32,037 nucleotides of DNA from Chlorobium sp. (GTDB lineage Bacteria; Bacteroidota; Chlorobiia; Chlorobiales; Chlorobiaceae): NCBI GenBank assembly GCA_028277225.1, contig JANQHB010000003.1, forward strand, positions 1 to 32,037, written 5' to 3'. Of this stretch, positions 13,696 through 22,812 are shown one piece after another. Every line of letters begins with the position of its first letter. The first letter of the stretch is position 1. Under the pieces are notes generated by a model. That model was not told the DNA's origin and did no database searches. It saw only the letters and a list, made by a program, of their open reading frames with translations. A program made the translations under genes and the position numbers.

Positions 13696-15696
13696 TCAAA
13701 ACCGCAGCGCACAACCCAGATGATACGTCGCAGGTGCGCTGGTGTCCCGTTCGTTGTTGCCGCTGCTGTAGGTGTCTCGATCGTCGTACCAGGTTTTTGC
13801 AAACCTGGCGTTCAGTTCGAACTGTTTCAGGATGTCCCAGGACAGGACGGCAAAAAACGCCTGTCCTTTTCCGTAGTATGATTTCAGCGTAAACACCAGC
13901 GGAAGATCGTCCTCGTAGACATAGACCGCCGAATCGAAGTCGTCGGTTTCAAAAAGGGTGTAGCGGGCCTTGATTGCAAGGGGACCGGTTTTCAGGGCTG
14001 CCTGCTGGTACAGAAGCCAGCCCTCGGAACGAGTCTCGCCGTCAGGCCATGCTCCTTCGACAACCTTGAACTCCCCTCTGGTTTTCAAGTGGAGAGAACG
14101 AAAAGGTTTCATGATCAGATCGAGCCTCAAACGATTTGTTGAAAAGGGAACCGGCTGATAGTACTCCATACCTGTGCCGTCCTCCAGCCGCTTTTCTTCT
14201 TCCTTGTACTGGTTCATCAGAAGGAGTTCGGCAGTCAGAAACGGCGACTGCTTCCAGTTGACAAACAGTTTCGCCTCGTCGCCGGTAGACGGCAGGCTGT
14301 AGCGGCTGCCAAGTTCGGGAAATCTGAACACATCGTAATAAGCCGCGACGTGCAGATTTTTCAAAATATCGGCCTCCACACCCGCATAGTATCCTTCCTC
14401 GTTGGCGGCATCGTCTGCCCGTTCGGCAAACGCTCCCGCAAAGGGAGAAAAATAGGCCCTGTCATAGTCCCTGACGACAAGTACCGCTTTTAGACCAGGC
14501 TTCAGGGGAAAACCTGCGCCGCCGATCCAGGAGATGCTCTCTCCGTTTCGGGTCACGGCCACCTCGCCAAAAAGATTGACCATCTTGATCTGCAGGTCCG
14601 CTTCGAGGCCGCCGATCCCGTGCCATCCCGCAACGCCCCCGTCATCTTCGAGAGGCACGGAATAACGGTAACGGGCCAGTGTCCCCCCGATGCTTCCGGT
14701 TGTCACCGCCGTATCGAAGCTGTAGAGCAGGTTAATTCCCGCAACCTGCTCCCCGACGTTGTCCTTGTGTTCGACCTCGCTCTCAGTCCGGTGGTATCCT
14801 GAGGTCCGGACAGTCGTAACGATACCGTCTCTGATTGAGGCGTCGATCCGGTTTGAGGAATAAAACGTTGTGACGCTCAAAGGATGCAGGTCGAACGTGC
14901 CGGCAACTCCCTGCAGAAAACCGCTTTCCGCTCCGGATGCATAAGCTTTCACCCTGCGGCCGGAAAGCTTCACGCCAAGCGGATCGACACCCTTGGAAAA
15001 GTACCGGCTCTGGCCGAAAAGCAGGCCCTCGCCGAAACTCAGGCTATAGCCTCCAAGGATCATTCGTTCAATCGGGCCTTGACCTCCATAACCGATACTG
15101 AACGAAGCAAAATCGGCCAGATCGGCTTCACCGATATCGTTTTCAACGATGCCGTTGATGATCAAACCTCCCCAGGATGACGAAAACCTGTTGTACAATT
15201 TGAAGTTCCTCTCGTCATAGGCCCCGCTTGCAAGACCTTTACGCTCAGGAATTTCCCTGAAATACCTGCTGTACCAGCTTCCCCTGAAAACAGCCTTTTC
15301 AGGCTGCTGTTTCAACAGCACCTGCCGGAACGAAAGAAACGGCGCCACCTTTCCGGCTGTTTCTGCCCCGATCGCTTGTTCGAGTTCAGCAAGGCCCGGG
15401 ATGTGCCGATTTTTTTTACGATACTCGACAATTCGTTTTGCGTCGTCCCGCGAAAGAAAGGGTATCAGCAGCAGATCCTCCACGGCAGCTGTATTGACGG
15501 GTATTTTCCGGAGTTTGAGCTGCTGCAGTTCAAAGAGAAGCTGCTCGATGTCGCCATGCGAATCGCCCTGATCGAGGAGGACTGAAAGGTCGTCTTCAGC
15601 CAGAAGGGATTTGAAAGGGTACCATGAAAAAAGCAAAAGGAGGGGAAAAACAAAAGCGACAACCAGGAGTTGCCGCACAAAACAAAAATACATCAT
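13696..15696 (-). CDS. Helix-hairpin-helix protein with outer-membrane beta-barrel-like C-terminus
   Basis: The 666-residue protein starts with a signal-like hydrophobic segment (LLVVAFVFPLLLLFSWYPF), followed by a ComEA-like helix-hairpin-helix region at about 60-115 (KIPVNTAAVEDLLLIPFLSR, then IVEYRKKNRHIPGLAELEQA). The remaining 500 or so residues are alternating aromatic/polar strands such as LILGGYSLSFGEGLLFG-like and ELNARFAKTWYD, ending in a terminal Phe (LGCALRF), which is the outer-membrane barrel signature. Such proteins are found in Bacteroidetes and Chlorobi; a role in DNA handling at the surface is possible but unproven. It lies 69 bases downstream of rluB. Confidence 0.7.
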   Translation of the reverse strand: MMYFCFVRQLLVVAFVFPLLLLFSWYPFKSLLAEDDLSVLLDQGDSHGDIEQLLFELQQLKLRKIPVNTAAVEDLLLIPFLSRDDAKRIVEYRKKNRHIPGLAELEQAIGAETAGKVAPFLSFRQVLLKQQPEKAVFRGSWYSRYFREIPERKGLASGAYDERNFKLYNRFSSSWGGLIINGIVENDIGEADLADFASFSIGYGGQGPIERMILGGYSLSFGEGLLFGQSRYFSKGVDPLGVKLSGRRVKAYASGAESGFLQGVAGTFDLHPLSVTTFYSSNRIDASIRDGIVTTVRTSGYHRTESEVEHKDNVGEQVAGINLLYSFDTAVTTGSIGGTLARYRYSVPLEDDGGVAGWHGIGGLEADLQIKMVNLFGEVAVTRNGESISWIGGAGFPLKPGLKAVLVVRDYDRAYFSPFAGAFAERADDAANEEGYYAGVEADILKNLHVAAYYDVFRFPELGSRYSLPSTGDEAKLFVNWKQSPFLTAELLLMNQYKEEEKRLEDGTGMEYYQPVPFSTNRLRLDLIMKPFRSLHLKTRGEFKVVEGAWPDGETRSEGWLLYQQAALKTGPLAIKARYTLFETDDFDSAVYVYEDDLPLVFTLKSYYGKGQAFFAVLSWDILKQFELNARFAKTWYDDRDTYSSGNNERDTSAPATYHLGCALRF

Positions 15697-15765
15697 AAAA
15701 AATACACTGTTTCCTGAAATGGGCGGTGGTTGAAACGATCATTTCAGGTATTGTTGTTTTCCTTG

Positions 15766-16530
15766 TCAGGGCGGACCGCATTGCCGTTGAAGCGCCTCGA
15801 CTTCATCAGGAGAAAGATACCGCCATTCGCCCCTGCGCAGCTTTTCGGATCGAAATCCTGCGTATGCCGTTCTTTCCAGCCGCTTTACCTCGTAGCCCAG
15901 CGTGCGGAACATCCTTCTCACTTGGTGATTCCTGCCTTCATGCAATGTCACAAGCACTTCATTACCGGTTTTCTGGATCCGCGCCCTGCATGGGCCGGTC
16001 TTCTCCCCGGTATCGTTCAACCGCATCCCGCCGGTCAAGGTGGAAAGATGTTTTTGCCGGAACGGCTCATCGAGTTCCACAAGATATTCCTTCTCGACCC
16101 CTGAAGACGGATGCATCAGATGATGCGCCAGTTCTCCGTCGTTGGTAAAGAGAAGGACACCGGTTGTCTTACGGTCAAGACGACCAACCGGAAACACACG
16201 TTCCCTGACATCAATCAGGTCGAGAACCGTCTCCCGATTCTTCTCGTCACGGTTTGTCGTGATATAGTTTCTCGGTTTGTTCAACAAAATATACACTTTT
16301 TTTTCTTCTGGTAATGCAAAAAGTTTTCCGCTCACAACAACTTCATCGATACCTGAATGCACAACGGTTCCGAGCCTTGTCTCAACCCGGCCGTTGACCA
16401 TGACCTGACCGCTTTCGACCAGCCTGTCGGCAGCCCGCCGTGAGGCGACACCGCAGAGAGCGAGATACTTGTTGATCCTGATCACCCCTCCGGCATCAGC
16501 CCTGGAACTCGTTTTCTTGTTTTTTCTCAT
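15766..16530 (-). CDS. rluB: Ribosomal large-subunit pseudouridine synthase (RluB/RsuA family)
   Basis: The protein isomerises a uridine of 23S (or 16S) rRNA to pseudouridine. The start is taken as the ATG at 16530 (MRKNKKTSSR); a TTG 12 bases earlier is the alternative. An S4 RNA-binding domain (IRINKYLALCGVASRRAADR onward) is followed by the catalytic block VFPVGRLDRKTTGVLLFTND, whose Asp (123 counted from the TTG start) is the nucleophile, and by EGRNHQVRRMFRTLGYEVKR, characteristic of RsuA/RluB/E/F enzymes. The N-terminal basic extension is common. RluB versus RluE/F is not settled by sequence alone, though linkage to scpB is typical of RluB. Confidence 0.85.
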   Translation of the reverse strand: MRKNKKTSSRADAGGVIRINKYLALCGVASRRAADRLVESGQVMVNGRVETRLGTVVHSGIDEVVVSGKLFALPEEKKVYILLNKPRNYITTNRDEKNRETVLDLIDVRERVFPVGRLDRKTTGVLLFTNDGELAHHLMHPSSGVEKEYLVELDEPFRQKHLSTLTGGMRLNDTGEKTGPCRARIQKTGNEVLVTLHEGRNHQVRRMFRTLGYEVKRLERTAYAGFRSEKLRRGEWRYLSPDEVEALQRQCGPP

Positions 16531-16733
16531 TTGGCATGACAAGTAGAAAAAATGTTCTAAATGACGACGAAGCTGCGTTATGACCTGACTAATTCATGAG
16601 AGTTCGAAAACCCGGATTGCAGAACGATATATCGAACCGATCATTTTGCGTGACGAGTGCCGGGTTCAACGTTCAAGATTGAAAATCTTTAAACCATGCT
16701 TTTGAAACAAGCCTGCAAATGCCGGGAAAGAAC

Positions 16734-17318
16734 TCAGCCGTTGTTCGTGGATGCTGAAAGGTACTCCTTGACTTCTTCGTCCTCGACCAGTTCCCTGATC
16801 TCGCGCAGTTTCGGCAGATCCTGAAGCGATTCAAGGTTGAAGAAATCCAGAAACCCGGCTGTCGTACCGTACAAGAGAGGCTTGCCGGGCGTATCAGCCC
16901 GTCCACGGACATCGATCAGCCCGCGTTCGAGAAGCTTGTTGACAGCATAGTCCGGATTGACGCCCCTCACCTGCTGGATTTCACTTCTGGTTACCGGTTG
17001 CCGGTAAGCAACGACTGCGAGGACTTCGATAGCAGATTGCGAGAGTTTTCTCTGGATTTTCGGTGCCAGCATCTTTTTGAGCGTCGGCTCCAGAGCAGGC
17101 AGGGTAAGAAATCGGTAGCCCCCTGCAACAACAACGATCCTGAAACTCCTTCCTGTCGAGTTGTACAGGTCATTCAACCTGACGACACAGGCATCAATGT
17201 CCTCCTCCGAAAGATCAATTTCAAGCACGCGCCGAATATACTCTGCAGAAACGGGTTCTTCAGAGGCAAATATCACCGCCTCGATCTTTTGTTCAATGTC
17301 AGGGTTGTCCTGTGACAT
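16734..17318 (-). CDS. scpB: Segregation and condensation protein B (ScpB)
   Basis: ScpB forms the SMC-ScpA-ScpB complex that compacts and separates chromosomes. The 194-residue protein shows the two winged-helix domains: IEAVIFASEEPVSAEYIRRV at the start, and the strongly conserved KLSQSAIEVLAVVAYRQPVT then RSEIQQVRGVNPDYAVNKLL and GRADTPGKPLLYGTT. Length is normal. It lies between hisA and rluB on the same strand; scpB next to a pseudouridine synthase gene is a widespread order. The 191 bases between it and rluB (16543-16733) hold nothing recognised. Confidence 0.93.
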   Translation of the reverse strand: MSQDNPDIEQKIEAVIFASEEPVSAEYIRRVLEIDLSEEDIDACVVRLNDLYNSTGRSFRIVVVAGGYRFLTLPALEPTLKKMLAPKIQRKLSQSAIEVLAVVAYRQPVTRSEIQQVRGVNPDYAVNKLLERGLIDVRGRADTPGKPLLYGTTAGFLDFFNLESLQDLPKLREIRELVEDEEVKEYLSASTNNG

Positions 17319-17397
17319 GCACTACTCGAATTGATGGTCTTTCCTGAGGAGCACCTCCATTCAGATAAACAGAAAAGCCCTGAGGACTGACGAGAGG

Positions 17398-18180
17398 TCA
17401 GGAACAACACTCCCTGAAAAGAGCGGACGAAAAGTTCTTGTCAATGTCCATACCCTTCTCAAAATTATACCAGAGCTTCTGACAGGGAAAATTCGTTTCG
17501 TAGAGTGCCTTGCCGATGATCACTGAATCAACCCCGTATTTCTCGAGCGTCTTGAGTTTGTTCAGGTCATCGGAACCGGTAACGCCTCCTGAAGCGGTCA
17601 CTCTCATACCGGCTTTCATGGCGAACTGTTTCGTACTCTCGAAACCGACGCCCTGCATCATGCCGTCACGTGATATATCGGTATAGATTATCCTCTTGAC
17701 GCCGCGCTTCTTCATTTCAAGCGCAAGTTCGTAATCCTTCATCCCGCTGCTCTCGGTCCATCCCTTGATCCTGGGAATGCCGTTCTGCGCGTCAATACCC
17801 ACGACGATCTGTGACGCCGAATACTGCCGCAGAAGTTCATCGATCAACTCTGGATTGGTTACCGCCGCGGATCCGATCACAACCCTGCCGACGCCTATGT
17901 CGAGATATCGCTTCACCATCTCGAGAGAACGGATCCCACCCCCTACCTGTACGGGGATATCGAGCGTTGTAACGATCGCCTCTATCTTGTCAAAGTTCAA
18001 CGGGTTACCGGTCAAAGCCGCATCGAGGTCAACGACATGGATCATCTTGGCATTCTGTTTCCGCCAGATAATTGCCATGTCACGAGGATTGTCGAGATAT
18101 ATTTTCTCTTTGTCAAATTCTCCGCGTGTCAGCCTTACGCATTTCCCGTCCTTAATATCAATAGCCGGAATTATCAACAT
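17398..18180 (-). CDS. hisA: HisA, phosphoribosylformimino-AICAR isomerase
   Basis: HisA opens the sugar of ProFAR to PRFAR, the fourth step of histidine synthesis. The TIM-barrel protein shows the acid/base pair Asp8 (IIPAIDIKDGKCVRL) and Asp130 (VVGIDAQNG), with phosphate-binding VQVGGGIRS, IIYTDISRDGM and ASGGV. It is 260 residues, a little long at the C-terminus (family about 245), where the extra residues end RECCS. It follows hisH by 26 bases, and its product feeds HisF-HisH, so co-transcription makes sense. Confidence 0.95.
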   Translation of the reverse strand: MLIIPAIDIKDGKCVRLTRGEFDKEKIYLDNPRDMAIIWRKQNAKMIHVVDLDAALTGNPLNFDKIEAIVTTLDIPVQVGGGIRSLEMVKRYLDIGVGRVVIGSAAVTNPELIDELLRQYSASQIVVGIDAQNGIPRIKGWTESSGMKDYELALEMKKRGVKRIIYTDISRDGMMQGVGFESTKQFAMKAGMRVTASGGVTGSDDLNKLKTLEKYGVDSVIIGKALYETNFPCQKLWYNFEKGMDIDKNFSSALFRECCS

Positions 18181-18206
18181 CTATAAGCTCTCCGGGTCAC
18201 AACCTT

Positions 18207-18812
18207 TTAATATTTTGCAAAATTCTCAAGCACTTTCAACCCTGCCTCCGAACTTTTTTCAGGATGAAACTGCAAAGCAAAAATACCATTTTTTTCTATT
18301 GCGGAACAAAAGCTCATTCCGCCAAACATCGTCGTTGCCGCGATGTCATTTTCTTCATCAGGAACACAGTAATATGAATGAACAAAGTAAAAATATGATT
18401 TATCCGCCACACCTTCGAACAGAACGCTTTTCTTGCGAAACGTTACCGAATTCCAGCCGATCTGGGGAATCTTTTCGCTCCCGCTCCTGAAACGAAGTAC
18501 CTTTCCCGGAACAAAATCAAGCCCACTATGCGTTCCCCGTTCCTCGCTTTCCGTGAGAAAAAGCTGCATTCCCAGACAGATTCCAAGCACCGTCCGCCCC
18601 TTGTCAACGTGCTCGCGCAAAGAGTCACTGAAACCCGATTCGTGAAACGATCTGATAGCGTGACCGAAAGCACCGACACCCGGAACAAGAACTTTCCCGA
18701 AATCCTTTACCCGCGATGCGTCGCTGCTGACAACCGCCTTTACTCCGATATACTCGAATGCCTTTCGGACCGAATGCAGATTTCCCGCACCGTAGTCAGC
18801 AATTAAAATCAT
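18207..18812 (-). CDS. hisH: HisH, glutamine amidotransferase subunit of imidazole glycerol phosphate synthase
   Basis: HisH releases ammonia from glutamine and passes it to HisF, which makes IGP and AICAR. The class I amidotransferase triad is present: Cys79 in GICLGMQLF, and His183 and Glu185 in LQFHPEKS; the oxyanion-strand motif VPGVGAFG and the family-typical HSYY are also seen. It starts a hisH-hisA run. hisF is not in the window. Length (201) is normal. Confidence 0.95.
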   Translation of the reverse strand: MILIADYGAGNLHSVRKAFEYIGVKAVVSSDASRVKDFGKVLVPGVGAFGHAIRSFHESGFSDSLREHVDKGRTVLGICLGMQLFLTESEERGTHSGLDFVPGKVLRFRSGSEKIPQIGWNSVTFRKKSVLFEGVADKSYFYFVHSYYCVPDEENDIAATTMFGGMSFCSAIEKNGIFALQFHPEKSSEAGLKVLENFAKY

Positions 18813-18982
18813 GAATCAATACTTTTCTCTGCTTTGCCGCTGCTGCGGTTTCTGTCACGGGGAAACGATCCTGAACAGCTTTCATTTTCAATTTACCTGT
18901 GAATTCACTATACTATGTCTTTTGACCCGCCTCAAGGCACACAAGTTAATTTCTACCATAAGTAATTTAATTTCTGAGAACG

Positions 18983-19828
18983 ATGTACAGAATCGTTTCT
19001 GCACGTTTTTTAGCAGAAAATATCAAAAAATTTGAAATAGAGGCCCCGCGCATTGCGAAAAAAAGACAGGCCGGACAGTTCGTGATGCTGCGTGTCGGCG
19101 AATCCGGAGAAAGGATTCCTCTCACAATCGCAGGTTCCGATCCCGAAAAGGGCACTATTACAATCATCGCGCAGGGCGCGGGCAAAACAACCCGCGAGCT
19201 GAACGCAAAAGAGACCGGTGACACGATACAGGATATCGTGGGTCCACTGGGCACCCCGTCCCATATCGAAAATTTCGGTACGGCCGTGAGCATCGGCGGC
19301 GGTGTGGGAACCGCAATCGCCTATCCTACTGCTGTCGCACTCAAGGAAGCCGGGAACTATGTCATCACGATCAACGGAGCAAGAAGCCGCGACATGGTTA
19401 TCCTCGAAGATGAGATGAAGTCGGTCAGCGACGAAGCATACATCACAACCGATGACGGTTCATACGGCTTTCACGGTTTCGTCACCCAGAAGCTCCAGGA
19501 ACTCATCGATTCCGGAAGGAAAATCGACTACGTACTTGCCATCGGCCCCATCCCTATGATGAAGGCGGTGGCCGAGGTTACCCGCCCCCACAACATCGAA
19601 ACGGTTGTCAGCCTCAATCCGATCATGGTCGACGGCACCGGCATGTGCGGAGGCTGCAGGGTATCAATCGGGGATGAGATCAAGTTCGCGTGCGTCGATG
19701 GCCCTGAATTCGACGCTCACAAGGTAGACTTCAGCAATCTCGGCGACAGAAACAAGATCTACCTTGACGAAGAACATGAGTCCTATGAGGATTACCGGCA
19801 CAGCTGCAATCTCGACAGCCACGCGTAA
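18983..19828 (+). CDS. nfnA: Ferredoxin:NADP+ oxidoreductase subunit alpha (NfnA / sulfide dehydrogenase beta-like)
   Basis: The 281-residue flavoprotein belongs to the dihydroorotate-dehydrogenase electron-transfer/NfnA group. It has the FAD-binding block ERIPLTIAG (43-51), the nucleotide-binding strand AVSIGGGVGTAIAYP and a C-terminal [2Fe-2S] site, GTGMCGGCRVS and FACVDGPEFD (Cys222, Cys225, Cys237). With the large subunit encoded next, the complex links NADH, NADPH and ferredoxin by electron bifurcation in several anaerobes; SudAB has been reported as a sulfide dehydrogenase. In a green sulfur bacterium it would balance ferredoxin with NADPH. The pair lies head to head with hisH. Confidence 0.85.
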   Translation: MYRIVSARFLAENIKKFEIEAPRIAKKRQAGQFVMLRVGESGERIPLTIAGSDPEKGTITIIAQGAGKTTRELNAKETGDTIQDIVGPLGTPSHIENFGTAVSIGGGVGTAIAYPTAVALKEAGNYVITINGARSRDMVILEDEMKSVSDEAYITTDDGSYGFHGFVTQKLQELIDSGRKIDYVLAIGPIPMMKAVAEVTRPHNIETVVSLNPIMVDGTGMCGGCRVSIGDEIKFACVDGPEFDAHKVDFSNLGDRNKIYLDEEHESYEDYRHSCNLDSHA

Positions 19829-19921
19829 TCCTTCAACTCTTCCATAGCAACACGTTCATATCCCGATTCACGGGCCGTGCGGCGGTCCATGGGAAAAGAA
19901 CGATATCAAAAGAGAATCACA

Positions 19922-21370
19922 ATGGAAACGAAAAAGCTGACAATCAAGGAACGAATGGCCATACCGCGGCAGAAAATGCCCTCGCAGGATCCGGCCGCAC
20001 GTATCGGAAATTTCAAAGAGGTCAATCTCGGCTACACACCCGAGCTCGCAATGCAGGAAGCGATGCGGTGCATTCAGTGCAAGGACCCTGTCTGCATCAA
20101 GGGATGCCCGGTGAATATCAAGATCGATGAATTCATCGATCTTGTCGCCAAAGGTGAATTTCTCGCGGCAGCAAAAAAAATCAAGGAAGACAATGTCCTC
20201 CCTGCAATCTGCGGCAGAGTCTGTCCACAGGAAGACCAGTGCGAAAAAGTATGCGTTATCGCAAAAAAGCATGAACCCGTTGCTATCGGCCACCTTGAAC
20301 GTTTCGTGGCTGATTACGAAAGGGAAAGCGGCAATATCGAGGTCCCTAAGGTCAAACCGCCTACAGGCAAGAAAATAGCCGTTATCGGAAGCGGTCCGGC
20401 AGGACTGAGCTGCGCCAACGATCTGGCGCAGTTAGGGCACAAGGTAGTGGTCTTCGAGGCTCTGCACGAGCTCGGCGGAGTTCTCATGTACGGGGTTCCC
20501 GAGTTCCGCCTGCCGAAGGATATCGTCAGAACGGAAATCGAAGTCCTGAAAAAAATGGGCGTTGAATTCCAGAACGACGTGGTTGTGGGGCGTACCATTA
20601 CCATCGACGAACTGATCGAAGAGGAGGGGTTTGACGCTGTCTTTATCGGTGTCGGCGCGGGACTTCCCTGGTTCATGGGCATCCCGGGCGAAAATCTCGT
20701 CGGTGTGCTTTCGGCAAACGAGTTCCTGACGAGGGTAAACCTCATGAAAGCATATGACTTCCCGGAAAACGACACGCCTGTCTTCAACTGCAAAGGTAAA
20801 AATGTCGCTGTTTTTGGCGGAGGCAATACCGCGATGGATGCCGTAAGAACAGCAAAACGTCTCGGCGCAGAACACGCCTACATCATCTACCGCCGCTCTG
20901 AAGCAGAAATGCCCGCCCGTGTCGAGGAAATTCATCACGCCAAAGAAGAGGGGATAGAATTCCTGCTCCTGAACAATCCGGTCGAATTCATAGGCAACGA
21001 CCGTCAGTGGCTCACTGGCGTCAAGTGCATCAAGATGGAGCTCGGTGAACCCGACGATTCGGGAAGACGCCGTCCGGTCCCCATCAAGGGTTCGGAATAC
21101 GTGCTGCCGATCAACATGGCTGTCATTTCCATCGGCAACGGATCAAACCCGCTTATCGGCCAGACAACACCCGATATAGAATTCAGCAAGCGTGAAACGA
21201 TTGTTGTCGACGTCAACACAATGGCGACATCGAAAGACAATGTCTATGCCGGCGGTGATATCGTTACAGGCGGAGCGACAGTCATCCTCGCCATGGGTGC
21301 CGGGCGCACTGCAGCACGCGCTATCCATGAAAAGCTCATGGGGGAATCGCACGGTTTTGACGAATGGTAA
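19922..21370 (+). CDS. nfnB: NADPH-binding large subunit (NfnB / glutamate synthase small-subunit-like)
   Basis: The start is placed at the ATG at 19922 (METKKLTIKERM); upstream starts at 19877 (GTG) and 19892 are possible. The protein (482 aa) has two 4Fe-4S clusters, Cys50/53/58/62 (MRCIQCKDPVCIKGCPV) and Cys97/101/107/111 (ICGRVCPQEDQCEKVC), then the FAD motif IAVIGSGPAGLSCAN (about 152-165), ELGGVLMYGVPEFRLPK, and a second nucleotide site VAVFGGGNTAMDAVRTAKR. The GltD-like layout is that of NfnB/SudA; no GltB large subunit is near, which favours NfnB. It is co-transcribed with nfnA (gap 93 bases). Confidence 0.88.
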   Translation: METKKLTIKERMAIPRQKMPSQDPAARIGNFKEVNLGYTPELAMQEAMRCIQCKDPVCIKGCPVNIKIDEFIDLVAKGEFLAAAKKIKEDNVLPAICGRVCPQEDQCEKVCVIAKKHEPVAIGHLERFVADYERESGNIEVPKVKPPTGKKIAVIGSGPAGLSCANDLAQLGHKVVVFEALHELGGVLMYGVPEFRLPKDIVRTEIEVLKKMGVEFQNDVVVGRTITIDELIEEEGFDAVFIGVGAGLPWFMGIPGENLVGVLSANEFLTRVNLMKAYDFPENDTPVFNCKGKNVAVFGGGNTAMDAVRTAKRLGAEHAYIIYRRSEAEMPARVEEIHHAKEEGIEFLLLNNPVEFIGNDRQWLTGVKCIKMELGEPDDSGRRRPVPIKGSEYVLPINMAVISIGNGSNPLIGQTTPDIEFSKRETIVVDVNTMATSKDNVYAGGDIVTGGATVILAMGAGRTAARAIHEKLMGESHGFDEW

Positions 21371-21384
21371 GCCCCGCAAGGCTT

Positions 21385-21828
21385 TTAACCGGCCTTGTCG
21401 AACCTTCTTCTCATATCTTCAACACGGCCCCGGTTCACACCGAGGTCGGAAAAGCCAAGTCTGGAAGCGGAGCGGACCTGAACTGCTCCCGCTTCCCTGT
21501 CGAACCGGAATTCCACATCATCGGTAAAACCGAAGAGAGGCACCGTGAAGGTTGCCGCAAGGTAATCGCCATCTTTTTTCACCAACACTCCGCCCATCTC
21601 GCCAATCACTGCCTTGAGCGCAGCCAATGCCTCGTCACGGGCGAGTTTTCCTGCAGAAAGAGGCGCTATCCATGCCGGACTGCCGGGATATTCGCTGCAC
21701 ACGCAGTTTGGCGTTCCGGGACATGGCCGCAGTTTTCCGTTTTCCAGACCGGCTTTTTCCGGCGAGGCCGGCCAGAACCCGGAAGCGGCATCGGTCAAGC
21801 CTTTGAGCGCACTATTGATGATATCCAT
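21385..21828 (-). CDS. DUF1499 family protein
   Basis: The protein contains the DUF1499 signature: LRPCPGTPNCVCSE near the N-terminus (Cys-Pro-Gly-x-Pro-Asn-Cys), then VIGEMGGVLVKKDGDYLAAT, FTDDVEFRFD and a final SASRLGFSDLGVNRGRVEDM. The start is placed at the ATG at 21828 (MDIINSALKGL), since the longer frame adds a non-conserved Pro/Ser stretch. Function is unknown; no signal peptide is obvious. It is convergent with nfnB, only 14 bases apart. Confidence 0.85.
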   Translation of the reverse strand: MDIINSALKGLTDAASGFWPASPEKAGLENGKLRPCPGTPNCVCSEYPGSPAWIAPLSAGKLARDEALAALKAVIGEMGGVLVKKDGDYLAATFTVPLFGFTDDVEFRFDREAGAVQVRSASRLGFSDLGVNRGRVEDMRRRFDKAG

Positions 21829-21912
21829 ACGGTTGCTGGATTTGTTGGTTGATAAAAAAGGGGGCGGCGTCATTGTGATAGAAAAATACGTATCCCCTGC
21901 CGCCTCTGCAAC

Positions 21913-22809
21913 TCAGAGAAGCATTCTCCAGAGCGGCAGCGTCAAAAAAGAAGCGATAACGCCAACAGCAACCATCAGGTTAGCAAGCGGGGGATCGAGG
22001 TCATTTTCGGTTGCCAGGATCCCGGACATGATCATTGGCGGCATGGCCGCTTCGAAAACGGTCACTTCAATAGACAAACCCTCGAGAGCAAAAAAACGCA
22101 TGTAGAGGACCCAGATCAGAAACGGTGCAAGAAAGAGTTTGAATCCCAGTCCCAGCAAAAGATTGGTCGCATTACCCCGGAGATGAATCGGGTTGAGCTG
22201 ATAACCAACTGAAAAAAGAGCAAGAGGGGCAAGTGTATCGGCAAGTCGATGAAGCAGACCGCTGACAACAGGAGGATATGTTACGGGAATAAGGAGTGCG
22301 GCAAGAACGAGAGCGATAAAGGGCGGGAACAAAACGATCTTTCTCACGATCTGTCCTGCAGAGGAACTGCCCCCGGCATATATCCCGGCGACGGTTATCC
22401 CAAGCGTGGAAAGAACAAGAAAAGAGCCCAACTGATCGACAACGATACCACTGGCAATCCCCTCTTTGCCGAAAAATGCCTCGATCATCGGCAATCCCAA
22501 AAAAGAGGTGTTGCCGAGACCGCCGGTCAAAACCAGTGCGCCTTCGGTTTTTTTCGGAAGGTTGAAGGCTTTTGACAAAGCAAGAAAAAAGAGTACCGAC
22601 AGCCCGAAATGAAGCCAGGGCATTGCTGCCATAAAAAACACCTGATGCGAAATCTGAAGACCGTGAATATGCAGCATGACCGCTGCCGGAAGAGATATGT
22701 GAATAATGAACCCGTTGAGTACCGTCGGCGTTGCCGTCGGCAGTTTCTCCACGTGACGCAGAAACCATCCTGCAACAAAGCAGATAATCAAAAGAAGCAG
22801 ATTGTCCAT
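21913..22809 (-). CDS. AEC-family (auxin efflux carrier-like) membrane transporter
   Basis: The 298-residue protein has about ten hydrophobic segments, beginning LLLLIICFVAGWFLRHVEKL, with the family feature LPAAVMLHIHG, GNTSFLGLPMIEAFFG (the conserved GN.xFLGxP block) and, in the C-terminal half, EAAMPPMIMSGILA. AEC permeases export small organic anions or auxin-like compounds in exchange with ions; the substrate is unknown. Three bases separate it from the ferrochelatase-like gene, so the two are co-transcribed. Confidence 0.85.
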   Translation of the reverse strand: MDNLLLLIICFVAGWFLRHVEKLPTATPTVLNGFIIHISLPAAVMLHIHGLQISHQVFFMAAMPWLHFGLSVLFFLALSKAFNLPKKTEGALVLTGGLGNTSFLGLPMIEAFFGKEGIASGIVVDQLGSFLVLSTLGITVAGIYAGGSSSAGQIVRKIVLFPPFIALVLAALLIPVTYPPVVSGLLHRLADTLAPLALFSVGYQLNPIHLRGNATNLLLGLGFKLFLAPFLIWVLYMRFFALEGLSIEVTVFEAAMPPMIMSGILATENDLDPPLANLMVAVGVIASFLTLPLWRMLL

Positions 22810-22812
22810 AGC